Positions 37,849 to 46,971 of a stretch of DNA of 64,000 bases are shown in pieces. The notes under the pieces were generated by a model. That model was not told the DNA's origin. It was given only the letters and a program-made list of their open reading frames with translations, and did no database searches. Source of the stretch: Bacteroidota bacterium (GTDB taxonomy: Bacteria; Bacteroidota; Bacteroidia; Cytophagales; Spirosomataceae); contig JAIUOF010000002.1 of NCBI GenBank assembly GCA_020161355.1, forward strand, positions 62,001 through 126,000, in the 5' to 3' direction. The stretch's first letter is position 1. Each line of letters begins with the position of its first letter. The position numbers were made by a program, and so were the translations under genes.

Positions 37849-38886
37849 TCAATCTACCCAATCAGCAATAAATAGATTGGTGTCTCTGGTACCTCCGTTA
37901 TTTCGGTTTGAGCTAAAAATCAGCTTCTTCCCATCATAAGAAAACATCGGAAAGGCATTAAAATTACTCTCAGTGGTGATTTGAGTAAGTCCGGTGCCAT
38001 CGGTGTTAATCATATATAACTGAAAATCGTATCCTCTTGGAGAATGATGGTTTGAAGCGAAAATAATTTTGTCACCTTTGGGGGTAAAATATGGTGCCCA
38101 GTTGGCTTTTCCCAGATTAGTGATTTGTTTCAAATCAGAACCGTCAACATTGCAAGTGAAAATTTCCATGTTGGTGGGAGCCACCAGGTTTTTCTTTAGG
38201 TTCTCTTTATATTCCTCTTTTTCAGCTTCTGAATTAAATCTTGAAGCCCTGAACACCAGCTTTTTGCTGTCAGGTGAAAAGAAGGCTCCGCCATCATATC
38301 CAAGTACATTGGTTACCTGTCTTACATTTTTACCATCGATATCCATGATATATAAATCCAGATCACCATTGCGGGTGCTGGTAAAAACAATACTTTTCCC
38401 ATCAGGCGAAACGGTAGCCTCTGCATCATAACCCGGTGTATTGGTCAGCTGTTTTTTGATTTTTCCTTTTAAATCAGAAACATAGATATCAAAACTTTCA
38501 TAAACCGCCCAAAGGTATTTTTTCCCCATTTCGGGTGGCATTGGACAAGAATGGCCGCCATTTTCATGGGTACTTGCAAAAAGTACATCTTTGCCATTGG
38601 GCATAAAAAAGCTGCAGGTGGTCCGTCCAAAACCGGTACTTATCATCTTAGGCTTTTTGGTTTTAGCATCTGAGTTGGTATTCATATAAAAAATCTGATC
38701 ACATTCCAGACCCCAGGCTTTAAAGTCTGACTGAAAACTGAATTTTTTATCATCTCTGCTAAAATAAGCCTCAGCGTTATTACCACCAAAGGTCAGCTGT
38801 CTAACATTTTTTAAATGTTTCTCCTGTATACTTTGTCCAAAAACACTTCCCGCAAGGACCAATAATATTAAAGTTTTTTTCAACAT
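37849..38886 (-). CDS. Exported PD40/TolB-like beta-propeller protein
   Basis: Signal peptide at residues 1-17 when started at the ATG at 38884-38886 (MLKKTLILLVLAGSVFG, then QSIQ). An upstream extension to 38925 begins with a non-standard ATT and overlaps the preceding gene; I reject it. The mature part is a six-bladed propeller with PD40-type repeats (DAEATVSPDGKSIVFTSTRNGDLDLYIMDIDGKNVRQVTN; SPDSKKLVFRAS; TPKGDKIIFASNHH; SYDGKKLIFSSNRN). 345 residues. Probably periplasmic, binding peptides or glycans. It follows the RND exporter gene by 35 bases, suggesting co-transcription. Confidence 0.85.
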   Translation of the reverse strand: MLKKTLILLVLAGSVFGQSIQEKHLKNVRQLTFGGNNAEAYFSRDDKKFSFQSDFKAWGLECDQIFYMNTNSDAKTKKPKMISTGFGRTTCSFFMPNGKDVLFASTHENGGHSCPMPPEMGKKYLWAVYESFDIYVSDLKGKIKKQLTNTPGYDAEATVSPDGKSIVFTSTRNGDLDLYIMDIDGKNVRQVTNVLGYDGGAFFSPDSKKLVFRASRFNSEAEKEEYKENLKKNLVAPTNMEIFTCNVDGSDLKQITNLGKANWAPYFTPKGDKIIFASNHHSPRGYDFQLYMINTDGTGLTQITTESNFNAFPMFSYDGKKLIFSSNRNNGGTRDTNLFIADWVD

Positions 38887-38921
38887 TTTTAAAAAGTAAA
38901 TTCTATTCAAAAAATTATTAA

Positions 38922-41297
38922 TCAAGCCTTATTTTTCAATTCTCTTAAGGTTTGCTTTTTATCTAAAGTCATTAAGAAACAAGGTAATAAAACCAGATTT
39001 GAGATCATTCCAATCAACAGCGTAATTGAGACCAATAAACCCAAAAATACCGTTCCTTTAAAACCTGAAGCCACAAAGATCCCAAATCCAAAAAACAAGA
39101 TTATGGCAGTATAAACCATACTTATACCAGTATATTTGATGGTCTCTGACACAGCCTGAGATATGCTCTTTCCTTTTTGAAGCTCTTCTTTGTATTTGGT
39201 TAGAAAATAAATGGTACCATCAGAGGCAATTCCAAATGCAATACTAAATATTAAGGTTGTGGAAGGCTTCAATGGTATCGAAAAATAACCCATAATTCCG
39301 GCTGTAATAATCAGCGGAATTATACTTGGGATTGTCGATATCAAAATGGTCCTGTAATTGAGAAATTGGGTGGCCATAACCAATGATACCAAAATAATGG
39401 CCATCAAAGTACTTTCGCCAAGGTTACCGAGCAGGTAATCATTGCCTTTGGTAAATACTACGCCATTGCCGGTCAATTTAACATCAGTTTTCTCATTTTC
39501 AGGCTTCCAGGCTCCTGTTTCTTTATCAAAATTAAAAATGGTGTCTGCTTTTGCCTGTAGATTGGTAAACATCTCCCGCATTCTGACCGTACCCACATCA
39601 GCACTTTGGAAGCTAATTCGGGTACTTTGCTTTTTGGCATCTAAAAATGCCGCAAACATATTCTCTTTTCCTTCAGCGGATTTAGCATATTCCGACATTT
39701 TCTGTAGCTCCATGGCAGGAGGTAAAACAAAATATTTTGGATCACCTCCCCGGTAACCCTGATAAATAAATTTTAATCCTTCAACTATCGAAATAGGCTT
39801 GGTAAACTCTGGATATTTGGCGAATTCTTTTTGCAGGACCCTGATTTGGTTTAAAACTTTGGGGTTAAAAATTCCGTTTTCCTCCCTGGTTTCCACATTT
39901 ACTTCAAAAGGAACTATACCTTTAAAATTCTTTTCAACAAATTTCAAATCAGTAAAAATTGGGTCATCCTCAGGCAAGTCGTCCACTACATACCCTATGG
40001 CTTTGATTCGGGAAGCCCCATAAATCGAAATTGCCACCAAAATACCTACAAACCAATAAGTTTTGGTTCGCCGGTTATGCACAATAAAATCAACTTTTTT
40101 CAGAATATTTGAAATCCGCTTATTCTCAAGGTGTCTGACGTGTTTTGGTTTGGGATCAGCTACATAACTGAAAATAGATGGAATCAAAATCATGGATATA
40201 GCCCAGGTAGCCATTACACTTAAGGCTGCCACCAGGCCAAACTCCAATAAAAGAGGGCTTCCTGTAAAATAGAAAACAAAAAAGCCAATAAACGTAGTGA
40301 CATTCGCCAAAAAAGTGGCTTTACCTATCTTTTCGATGGCAATCGTTAATGATCCAATCTTGTTTCCGGTACGAAGGTACTCTTCCTGGTATTTATTGAT
40401 GAGAAAAATAGAATTGGGAATACCAATCACTATAATCAAGGGAGGTATCAGACCCGTGAGGATGGAAATTTTATAGCCAAAAAGAGAAATCAAGCCCACA
40501 GACCATACAACAGCAATCAAGATAACGACCGAGGCATATAAAACAACTCTTAAAGACCTGAAAAACAAGTATAAAATAAAGATTGTAACCAAAAATGCCA
40601 ATCCCATAAACAGGCTTAACTCGTAACGTACTTTTGACATAAAGTTTGTTCTGACAAAAGGCATTCCTGAAAAATGCATTTCTATCTTATGTTTTTCACC
40701 AAATGCCTGAGCTTTTTTCTGAATATCTTCTGTAAGTGTAATCCTATCTTTGGAATTAAGTTTTGCCTGATCGAAAGTAACTGCCATTAAATGAGCATCC
40801 TCATTGTAAACAAAACCCTGATAAAAGGGTAAACTCGAAATTTTGGATTTCAAAGAATCTACTTCTGACTGAGTAGTTGGTTTCTTTTTGAGTAATGGAA
40901 CGAAATCAAATTTTTTCAAAGAATCGTTCCGCTTTACTTCTGAAAGAGAGGAATTAGAAAGTACATTTTTTATTCCGGGGATTGATTTGATTTCTTGCGA
41001 AAGGTCATACCAATCATTAAATGTATTTAATTCATATATTTTGTCGGTTTTAAAAGCAATCACCATCACATTGCCATCTTCACCATATTTCTTTTTAAAA
41101 TCCTGATATAATTTAAAACTTTCATCTGATTGGGGCAAGATTTTAGGCAATTCATAGGACAGCTCCAACGAAAATATTTGATAAGTAAAAAATGCCGTAA
41201 GAATTGCAATAGCAGAAATCAAAACCGGTCGATTACTAATTATGAAATCAGCCATTTTCTTCCAAAATCCTGCTAATATATTTTTTTTGTTTTTCAT
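38922..41297 (-). CDS. RND/MMPL superfamily exporter with sterol-sensing-like domain
   Basis: Inner-membrane transporter, 791 residues, built of two repeats: one helix, a large periplasmic loop, then five helices. The first repeat starts near residue 20 (PVLISAIAILTAFFTYQIF), loop to about 225, helix block 225-385 (LSLFMGLAFLVTIFILYLFFRSLRVVLYASVVI; GIPNSIFLINKYQEEYLRTGN); the second repeat starts near 412 with its helix block at 620-780. It resembles the MmpL/HpnN/patched-like group that moves lipids or hydrophobic compounds, not the tripartite AcrB group. No membrane-fusion or TolC gene is adjacent. I chose the ATG at 41297 over the TTG immediately before it. Confidence 0.86.
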   Translation of the reverse strand: MKNKKNILAGFWKKMADFIISNRPVLISAIAILTAFFTYQIFSLELSYELPKILPQSDESFKLYQDFKKKYGEDGNVMVIAFKTDKIYELNTFNDWYDLSQEIKSIPGIKNVLSNSSLSEVKRNDSLKKFDFVPLLKKKPTTQSEVDSLKSKISSLPFYQGFVYNEDAHLMAVTFDQAKLNSKDRITLTEDIQKKAQAFGEKHKIEMHFSGMPFVRTNFMSKVRYELSLFMGLAFLVTIFILYLFFRSLRVVLYASVVILIAVVWSVGLISLFGYKISILTGLIPPLIIVIGIPNSIFLINKYQEEYLRTGNKIGSLTIAIEKIGKATFLANVTTFIGFFVFYFTGSPLLLEFGLVAALSVMATWAISMILIPSIFSYVADPKPKHVRHLENKRISNILKKVDFIVHNRRTKTYWFVGILVAISIYGASRIKAIGYVVDDLPEDDPIFTDLKFVEKNFKGIVPFEVNVETREENGIFNPKVLNQIRVLQKEFAKYPEFTKPISIVEGLKFIYQGYRGGDPKYFVLPPAMELQKMSEYAKSAEGKENMFAAFLDAKKQSTRISFQSADVGTVRMREMFTNLQAKADTIFNFDKETGAWKPENEKTDVKLTGNGVVFTKGNDYLLGNLGESTLMAIILVSLVMATQFLNYRTILISTIPSIIPLIITAGIMGYFSIPLKPSTTLIFSIAFGIASDGTIYFLTKYKEELQKGKSISQAVSETIKYTGISMVYTAIILFFGFGIFVASGFKGTVFLGLLVSITLLIGMISNLVLLPCFLMTLDKKQTLRELKNKA

Positions 41298-41345
41298 CAA
41301 GGGTAAAAAAAGAATGCAAAACTAATCAATTCAGGGGTATTTTTA

Positions 41346-42344
41346 TCATTGAAAACGGGATTTAAATATGTTAAACACCCTTGAAGCAGCCTCCAACGGA
41401 TTTACATTTTGATCGGAAAGCAATTTTTCAAAATATTCTTTCTGATTCTTAATTTCCTCGTTTTGGTAAATATATTCCAAAATCGACCGCTCTAAGGTTT
41501 TTTGCAACCATAGCTTTTTTTGATGCATGCGGTTATTTTCAAAATGCCCGTTACCTTTCACTACAATTTCAAAGGCAGAAATTTCATTCCAAATCTTCTC
41601 AAAACCAATTTTTTGCAAAGCTGAACAAGACAAAACTGATACTTCTCTACCTGAGGCTTTCCCGGGAAACAAATGCAGGGCATTTTTAAAATTCAATCTG
41701 AGTTTTTCGAATGTCTTACCTTCAAGGGTATCGGCCTTGTTGACTACCACCAAATCCACCGTTTCCATTATTCCTCTTTTTATTCCCTGAAGCTCGTCAC
41801 CCGCACCAGCAATGGTGAGAAATATCAAAAAGTCAGTGAGGTCATTCACAACAGTTTCAGACTGCCCTACCCCTACCGTTTCGACAATTATTAACTCATA
41901 ACCGGCAGCTTCGCATAAAAGCATTGTCTCGAAGGTGGCCGCTCCTACTCCTCCCAGTTCCAGGCCTGCCGGGCTGGGCCGTATGAAAACATCATGACTA
42001 CCGACTATACTTTCCATACGGGTTTTATCCCCCAAAATGCTGCCTCCACTTACTTTGCTTGACGGATCAATCGCTAATACTGCGGTTTTGATTTTTTTTT
42101 CATTGACCAGATATTCCACAAATCCATCGATAAAAGTACTCTTCCCTACGCCAGGAGATCCGGTAATCCCAATTCTGATACTTTTCCCTGTAAATGGCAA
42201 TACTCTTTTTATCAATTCAAAGGCTAATTCTCTGTCTTTTGGAGATTTACTCTCTACAAGGGTGATACCACGACTAAGTACTGAAGTGTCAGTTTGTTTA
42301 ATTCCTTCAAAATATTGGTCAATTGTTAATCGGGGAGCAGCCAT
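41346..42344 (-). CDS. meaB: Methylmalonyl-CoA mutase-associated GTPase MeaB
   Basis: G3E GTPase chaperone that protects and gates cobalamin loading of methylmalonyl-CoA mutase. Walker A GSPGVGKST is at 62-70; the base-specific and switch motifs AIDPSSKVSGGSILGDKTRM, IVETVGVGQSETVV and VVNKADTLEG follow in order, and a C-terminal helical dimerisation part ends the protein. 332 residues is typical. The mutase genes themselves are not in the window. Followed upstream on the same strand by yjjX (3 bases apart), so they are co-transcribed. Confidence 0.93.
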   Translation of the reverse strand: MAAPRLTIDQYFEGIKQTDTSVLSRGITLVESKSPKDRELAFELIKRVLPFTGKSIRIGITGSPGVGKSTFIDGFVEYLVNEKKIKTAVLAIDPSSKVSGGSILGDKTRMESIVGSHDVFIRPSPAGLELGGVGAATFETMLLCEAAGYELIIVETVGVGQSETVVNDLTDFLIFLTIAGAGDELQGIKRGIMETVDLVVVNKADTLEGKTFEKLRLNFKNALHLFPGKASGREVSVLSCSALQKIGFEKIWNEISAFEIVVKGNGHFENNRMHQKKLWLQKTLERSILEYIYQNEEIKNQKEYFEKLLSDQNVNPLEAASRVFNIFKSRFQ

Positions 42345-42347
42345 TTT

Positions 42348-42878
42348 CTAATACAAGTCGGTTTTTAAAAAGGGAATTAAGGCTAAAATTATTGCCTGAA
42401 CATAAAATTCTGTTCGAGTTAGAGCATTGTCGGTCAGGAGGCCGGTGGAGCCCATTTTCTGTTTACTGTTTTTAGTACCAAAAACTATTTCATCGGCATG
42501 TCCGAGTTCATAACCCTGATTAATCAATGTGATCGTTTTCTGTGGCAAATAGAACCCGGCAGTTCTGGCTTTTCCCATTTTAATTTTATCCAAAACCACC
42601 ATCCATGCCATAGCTTCCATTTCGAAAGCCGTATGAGCAATATTTCCTCCTTCTAATCCAACCCAAAAATCTGCATCAGGAAATAATTCTCTTGCTTTTG
42701 TAGCTCGGTTTTTTGCCCCTAAAAATGTCTCTTCATCACCCATGGGCTGGTCATTTACACCCGAGGCCACTTCAAATCCAGAAACCTCAAAATTTTCGTC
42801 TGGAAACATTTTTTCAAAACCCTGTCTCACCGCATCCACTTTTACAGGGTTTTTAGAACCCACTATTACTTTTTTCAA
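42348..42878 (-). CDS. yjjX: Inosine/xanthosine triphosphatase (YjjX/NTPase family)
   Basis: Hydrolyses non-canonical nucleoside triphosphates (ITP/XTP) to prevent their incorporation. The N-terminus VIVGSKNPVKVDAVRQGFEKMFP, the central GVNDQPMGDEETFLGAKNRATKA (about 61-83) and DADFWVGLEGGN (about 88-100) are the family motifs. 176 residues matches the family. The start codon is a TTG (42876-42878): it lies exactly at the conserved N-terminus and no ATG is available before residue 24. Coupled to meaB. Confidence 0.9.
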   Translation of the reverse strand: MKKVIVGSKNPVKVDAVRQGFEKMFPDENFEVSGFEVASGVNDQPMGDEETFLGAKNRATKARELFPDADFWVGLEGGNIAHTAFEMEAMAWMVVLDKIKMGKARTAGFYLPQKTITLINQGYELGHADEIVFGTKNSKQKMGSTGLLTDNALTRTEFYVQAIILALIPFLKTDLY

Positions 42879-42934
42879 TTAAAACTTTATTTATGATTTT
42901 ATTTAAAAACCTTTCACCCTGAAAAATACAAAAA

Positions 42935-43606
42935 TTACATCCTCAGAAAAGTCTCTCCAATCAATATATCTTCAGGAGTAGTTATTTTAATATTTCGGTA
43001 ATCACCCTCCACCAAAAATATCTCATGGCCAAAATATTCTACTACCGAGGCATCGTCAGTGAAAAAAGGTTTTTCGTTAGTCAAAAATGCTTTCTTCAAC
43101 AAACTCAGGTCAAACGTTTGCGGAGTTTGTATTAATTTCACGGTATTTCGGTCAACAGCTCTATTTTTTTCATTTTCAAGCAATCTCACCGAATCTTTGG
43201 AATCGACTGCCACTACCGCTGAGCCTTTTTGATCAGCGATTAAAAATGAGTTTTCAATGATTTCTTTTGAAATAAATGGTCTCACACCGTCATGAACAGC
43301 TACTAACCCTTCCTGATCAGAAATAGAATTTAAACCATTTCGGACAGATTGAAAACGGGTATTCCCTCCCATCACGGTAATTATTTTATGATTTTCGGTA
43401 AAATAATCTCCTTTGATATTCTGCCAATAAGTTATCGAATCCTGCGGAAGCACCAGTATAACCTGAAGGTTTTCAATACTTAAAAAAGTCTGAAGCGTCC
43501 TTACCAAAATCGGAATGCCGCCCAGCAACAAAAACTGTTTGGGCATCTCAGATTTCATTCTGGAGCCAGATCCACCAGCTACTATAATCGCGTATTTTTC
43601 AGACAT
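42935..43606 (-). CDS. ispD: 2-C-methyl-D-erythritol 4-phosphate cytidylyltransferase
   Basis: Third step of the MEP isoprenoid pathway, making CDP-ME from CTP and MEP. Motifs: the nucleotide loop AIIVAGGSGSRMKSEMPKQFL (6-26), VAVHDGVRPFIS (about 103-114), VAVDSKDSVR, and the C-terminal TDDASVVEYFG with KITTPEDI. 223 residues is normal. A terminator hairpin for the upstream queA gene ends only a few bases before this ATG, so ispD probably has its own start; a -7 box TATATTTG lies at 43640-43647. Confidence 0.95.
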   Translation of the reverse strand: MSEKYAIIVAGGSGSRMKSEMPKQFLLLGGIPILVRTLQTFLSIENLQVILVLPQDSITYWQNIKGDYFTENHKIITVMGGNTRFQSVRNGLNSISDQEGLVAVHDGVRPFISKEIIENSFLIADQKGSAVVAVDSKDSVRLLENEKNRAVDRNTVKLIQTPQTFDLSLLKKAFLTNEKPFFTDDASVVEYFGHEIFLVEGDYRNIKITTPEDILIGETFLRM

Positions 43607-43639
43607 AAAAAAAGTGTCAGTCTCTCAAAACTGACACTT
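43607..43639 (-). terminator. Intrinsic terminator of queA, abutting the ispD start
   Basis: Perfect 10-bp stem AAGTGTCAGT / ACTGACACTT (43612-43621 / 43630-43639), 8-base loop, T run at 43607-43613 on the minus strand, directly followed by the ispD ATG (43604-43606). Confidence 0.82.
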
Positions 43640-43647
43640 CAAATATA
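43640..43647 (-). promoter_or_regulatory. -7 box TATATTTG likely for ispD
   Basis: Exact TAnnTTTG on the minus strand, immediately upstream of the queA terminator. A start about 7 bases downstream would fall inside the 5' arm of the hairpin, so ispD mRNA from here could not fold the terminator. No -33 element seen. Confidence 0.42.
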
Positions 43648-43669
43648 CAAATAAATGAATGAATTTACC

Positions 43670-44722
43670 TTAAATAATAAGCATTACATCACCATAAGTA
43701 TAAAATTTGTATTTTTCTTTTATGGCCACCTGATAGGCTTCAGTGATGGTTTCGTAACCCCCAAATGCACAGGTTGTCATCAAGAGAATTGATTCCGGCA
43801 AATGAAAATTAGTTAACAGGGCATTTGTGATTTTGAAATCAAAGGGAGGGAAAATAAACTTATCGGTCCAGGCATTGGTAACAGGCTTTAATCTGTTATT
43901 GGCCGAAACCGATGACTCCATGGCTCTCAATGAGGTACTTCCGATAGCACATACACGCTTTCCATTATCAAGGGCTTTATTTACCACGTCGCAAGTTTCC
44001 TGAGTGATAAAGAAGTTTTCAGAATCGGTTTTATGTTTGGTCAAGTCTTCAACTTCAACCTGGCGGAAAGTTCCAACTCCAATGTGAAGCGTCAATGGTG
44101 TAAAATCAACCCCATTGATTTCCATTTTTCTAACGATATTTTTGGTAAAATGAATACCTGCAGTCGGAGCCGCCACGGCACCTTCGTGAGTGGCAAAAAT
44201 GGTCTGAAAACGCTCATTGTCAGCGTCAGTCACTTCACGGAGTAAAACGTCTTTTGGTATTGGTGTTTCTCCCAATTCATATATTGCTTCCATCATTTCG
44301 TCGTGGTTGCCATCATAAAGGAATCTGATCGTACGACCCCTTGAAGTAGTGTTGTCTATAACTTCGGCAACCAGATCGCTGTCGCCAAAATACAATTTAT
44401 TTCCTACTCTTATTTTTCTGGCAGGATCAACCAAAACATCCCAGAGACGCATATCACGGTTAAGTTCTCTCAGTAAGAAAACCTCTATTTTGGCACCGGT
44501 CTTTTCTTTAGAACCGTAAAGTCTGGCTGGGAATACTTTGGTATCGTTGTTTACCATTACATCGCCCTCACCAAAATATTCGACGATGTCTTTAAACATT
44601 TTATGCTCAATTTTTCCGGTTTTTCTGTGCAATACCATCATACGGGCACCGTCACGATCTTCGAGTGGATATTGGGCAATAAGACTATGGGGAAGATCAA
44701 ATTTAAATGCTGATAATTTCAT
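43670..44722 (-). CDS. queA: tRNA preQ1(34) S-adenosylmethionine ribosyltransferase-isomerase
   Basis: Adds the ribosyl part of SAM to preQ1 at the wobble position of tRNAs, forming epoxyqueuosine. Family landmarks: [24 protein letters not shown] (9-32), [15 protein letters not shown] (about 57-71), [16 protein letters not shown] (about 177-192), [11 protein letters not shown] (about 213-223), and C-terminal [18 protein letters not shown]. 350 residues is normal. It has a full promoter and its own terminator, so it is a single-gene unit. Confidence 0.96.
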   Translation of the reverse strand: MKLSAFKFDLPHSLIAQYPLEDRDGARMMVLHRKTGKIEHKMFKDIVEYFGEGDVMVNNDTKVFPARLYGSKEKTGAKIEVFLLRELNRDMRLWDVLVDPARKIRVGNKLYFGDSDLVAEVIDNTTSRGRTIRFLYDGNHDEMMEAIYELGETPIPKDVLLREVTDADNERFQTIFATHEGAVAAPTAGIHFTKNIVRKMEINGVDFTPLTLHIGVGTFRQVEVEDLTKHKTDSENFFITQETCDVVNKALDNGKRVCAIGSTSLRAMESSVSANNRLKPVTNAWTDKFIFPPFDFKITNALLTNFHLPESILLMTTCAFGGYETITEAYQVAIKEKYKFYTYGDVMLII

Positions 44723-44829
44723 TATGTAATTTCAAAATGATAAAAATATTTTCACTCTATCCGAAAAAATTAAATTTGAAGAATCAAAAAGTACTGATAC
44801 TCAAAAAAATATGTTAAGTTTTCGGGCTG

Positions 44830-44861
44830 CAAAGGTACGAAATACAGATACCCTTTGTCAA
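44830..44861 (-). promoter_or_regulatory. Promoter of queA
   Basis: Minus strand: TTG (44859-44861), 21-base spacer, TACCTTTG (44830-44837); the ATG lies 107 bases downstream. Same spacing as the promoter of the 44-residue gene. Confidence 0.55.
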
Positions 44862-44909
44862 GGAAACAGACAATTAGTTTAAAAAATATTTTAAAAACAC
44901 ATTATGATT

Positions 44910-45695
44910 TTAAATCTGGATTCTGCCGCGAAGATAAACTGAGGCACTGCCACCAATCAAAACCCGCCCACCATTGTACTGGCAAATCACCTCACCACCA
45001 CGCTCTGATATTTGTTTGGCAAAAAGCTTTTCCTTGTTTAGTTTTTTAGACCAAAAAGGAATCAGTTTCGTAAATGCTGAGCCCGTAACCGGGTCTTCAT
45101 TGATACCAACTCTGGGAGCAAAAAATCTGCATACAAAGTCATAATCTTCAGACGGAGCAGTAACGATTACCCCCCTTGCCGGGGTTTGGGAGATTTTCTG
45201 GAAATCCGGCTTAAGTTTTTTTACCGTATTTTCATCGGGCAATTCTAATAAAAAATCGTCTTTGGCTCTCTGCCAGCTAATCACAGATTCTGTTTTCAGT
45301 GCTTCAAATATTCCTGTATCTACCGAGATGGTTTTAAGGTCTGCTGCCGGAAAATCAAGAAATATGGTATTTTCAGATTTAAATACCTTCAATATTCCAC
45401 TGCGAGAATCAAAAAGTATTTCGGATTCGGAAATTTTCAGTATTTCAAAAATCACATAGGCACTCGCAAGCGTGGCATGACCGCAGAGGTCAACTTCGAC
45501 TTTTGGTGTGAACCATCTGATATGAAATCCATTTTTGTTTTTTACAAAAAATGCAGTCTCAGAAAGATTATTCTGCATGGCTATTTTTTGCATCGTGGAG
45601 TCGGGGATCCAGAAATCCAGAGGTACAACCGCTGCGGGATTTCCGGTAAAATCACCTTTTGAAAAGGCATTGACACAATAAATATCAAAAAACAT
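44910..45695 (-). CDS. PhzF family isomerase-like protein
   Basis: Diaminopimelate-epimerase-like fold of the PhzF family; the phenazine enzyme isomerises trans-2,3-dihydro-3-hydroxyanthranilate, but most members have unknown substrates. Motifs: FSKGDFTGNPAAVVPLD (about 11-27), MQKIAMQNNLSETAFFV with the catalytic-type glutamate (about 36-52), VDLCGHATLASAYVIFE (about 69-85), and GINEDPVTGSAF (about 197-208). 261 residues is typical. No other phenazine genes, so a phenazine role is unlikely. Coupled to gldF by a TAATG overlap. Confidence 0.87.
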   Translation of the reverse strand: MFFDIYCVNAFSKGDFTGNPAAVVPLDFWIPDSTMQKIAMQNNLSETAFFVKNKNGFHIRWFTPKVEVDLCGHATLASAYVIFEILKISESEILFDSRSGILKVFKSENTIFLDFPAADLKTISVDTGIFEALKTESVISWQRAKDDFLLELPDENTVKKLKPDFQKISQTPARGVIVTAPSEDYDFVCRFFAPRVGINEDPVTGSAFTKLIPFWSKKLNKEKLFAKQISERGGEVICQYNGGRVLIGGSASVYLRGRIQI

Positions 45696-46420
45696 TACTT
45701 ACGTTTTTTCTCAAGAAACCATTCGGTTACAAGAATAAATACAAGTGAAAAACTGACAAAAAATATAATATTCCGGCTATCAATCACCCCTTTACTAAGT
45801 GAATCATAATGGTAACTGAGTGAAAGATAGTTGATATAGTAGGCCGTGGCACCAGAAAAAATCTGTGCCAACTGAGATAATCCCTCATAAAAAAAATAGC
45901 AAAGTATAGCAGCCAATATAAAGGCTACTATCTGATTATTGGAAAGTGTCGAAGTAAATATCCCAATCGAGACAAAAACACCTGACAAGAAAATTAAACC
46001 AATATAAGAACCCACCACACCTGCAGAATCAATATTGCCGGGAGGATTTCCAAGTTGGTACAATGAAAAATAATATACCATCGTAGGCACAAGAGCAATA
46101 ATCACTATTAACCAGGAGCCTAGATATTTTCCAAAAATTATCTGTCTGGTGGTGATTGGTCTTGTAAAAAGCAACTCAAGGGTACCTGTTCGGGCTTCTT
46201 CAGAAAACATCCGCATCGTAACAGCCGGAATCAGAAAAAGGAACACATAGGGGGCTATATCAAAAAATATATCCATTTCGGCATAGCCATAATCCAAAAT
46301 ATTGGTTTCGGGATATATCCAAAACATCAGACCCGTCAAAACCAGAAAAACGGCAATAACTATATAACCTACTAATGAATTAAAAAATAAAGAAACTTCT
46401 TTTCTGAAAATGCTATACAT
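45695..46420 (-). CDS. gldF: Gliding motility-associated ABC transporter permease GldF
   Basis: Integral membrane permease with six helices; in Flavobacterium johnsoniae it acts with GldA (ATPase) and GldG. Sequence begins MYSIFRKEVSLFFNSLVGYIVI, then the permease motif TRMFSEEARTGTLELLFTRPIT (about 67-88) and IIFGKYLGSWLIV, and ends TEWFLEKKRK. 241 residues is the GldF length. gldG, normally the next gene, is missing here; a PhzF-like gene takes its place. DUF4199 genes lie upstream on the same strand (31 bases), so it may be part of their transcript. Confidence 0.88.
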   Translation of the reverse strand: MYSIFRKEVSLFFNSLVGYIVIAVFLVLTGLMFWIYPETNILDYGYAEMDIFFDIAPYVFLFLIPAVTMRMFSEEARTGTLELLFTRPITTRQIIFGKYLGSWLIVIIALVPTMVYYFSLYQLGNPPGNIDSAGVVGSYIGLIFLSGVFVSIGIFTSTLSNNQIVAFILAAILCYFFYEGLSQLAQIFSGATAYYINYLSLSYHYDSLSKGVIDSRNIIFFVSFSLVFILVTEWFLEKKRK

Positions 46421-46451
46421 TCCTTACAGATGAAATCAATAAAAATATTAA

Positions 46452-46967
46452 TTACGAAAATACCGGTTTATCTTTTTTCAGAGCTGCCGACATAATCAAA
46501 GACACTATCAAACCAATTATTAAAATCGATATCAATCCAAATACTACCGCCATACCACTTGACATGTAAGCCTGGGCTTTTTCAATAGCTGCCTCTATCT
46601 GCTCTTCCGACATCCCCATCGATTCATATTGTTCACGGGTCATATCAAGCTGCATTTCAATCAGATTGGGGTCTATGTATTTTTTGTATGAAAAATCAAA
46701 AATAATACTGATGAGTCCACCCGTAAAAATGGTTAGCATACCCAGGCCAAATCCTTGGCCAAAAGACATAAAACCACCGTTTAGACTTTTAAACTCAGAA
46801 AGTGAAAAATACAGGACACCAAAAAATAAAATTACTGATAAAAGTAAAGAAACAATCCAGTTTTTCCACATTTCAGTATTGTAGGAAATAAGGGCGATAA
46901 CGATAGAAACAATCGCATAAATCAATCCCCATTTGAGTGCAATTCTCGCCGATGATACTTTTTCCAT
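46452..46967 (-). CDS. DUF4199 membrane protein
   Basis: 171 residues with four hydrophobic segments (about 10-30, 36-56, 70-92, 145-165). The pattern ALKWGLIYAIVSIVIALISY, then SFGQGFGLGMLTIFTGGLISIIFDFSYKKYIDPNLIE and a cytoplasmic/periplasmic loop TREQYESMGMSEEQIEAAIEKA is that of DUF4199, a Bacteroidota family of unknown function. It lies 4 bases after a second, related gene, suggesting a tandem duplication followed by divergence and perhaps a hetero-complex. Confidence 0.83.
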   Translation of the reverse strand: MEKVSSARIALKWGLIYAIVSIVIALISYNTEMWKNWIVSLLLSVILFFGVLYFSLSEFKSLNGGFMSFGQGFGLGMLTIFTGGLISIIFDFSYKKYIDPNLIEMQLDMTREQYESMGMSEEQIEAAIEKAQAYMSSGMAVVFGLISILIIGLIVSLIMSAALKKDKPVFS

Positions 46968-46971
46968 ATTA

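Noticed and set aside
37572..37875. Small frames of 74 and 60 codons in the gap before the TonB receptor gene
   Set aside because: Low-complexity Phe/Leu/Lys/Asn-rich translations from AT-rich DNA; they overlap each other on opposite strands and one runs over a terminator.
38887..38925. Extension of the PD40 protein to 38925
   Set aside because: Starts with ATT, overlaps the RND gene stop and would bury the signal peptide, which begins at the ATG at 38886.
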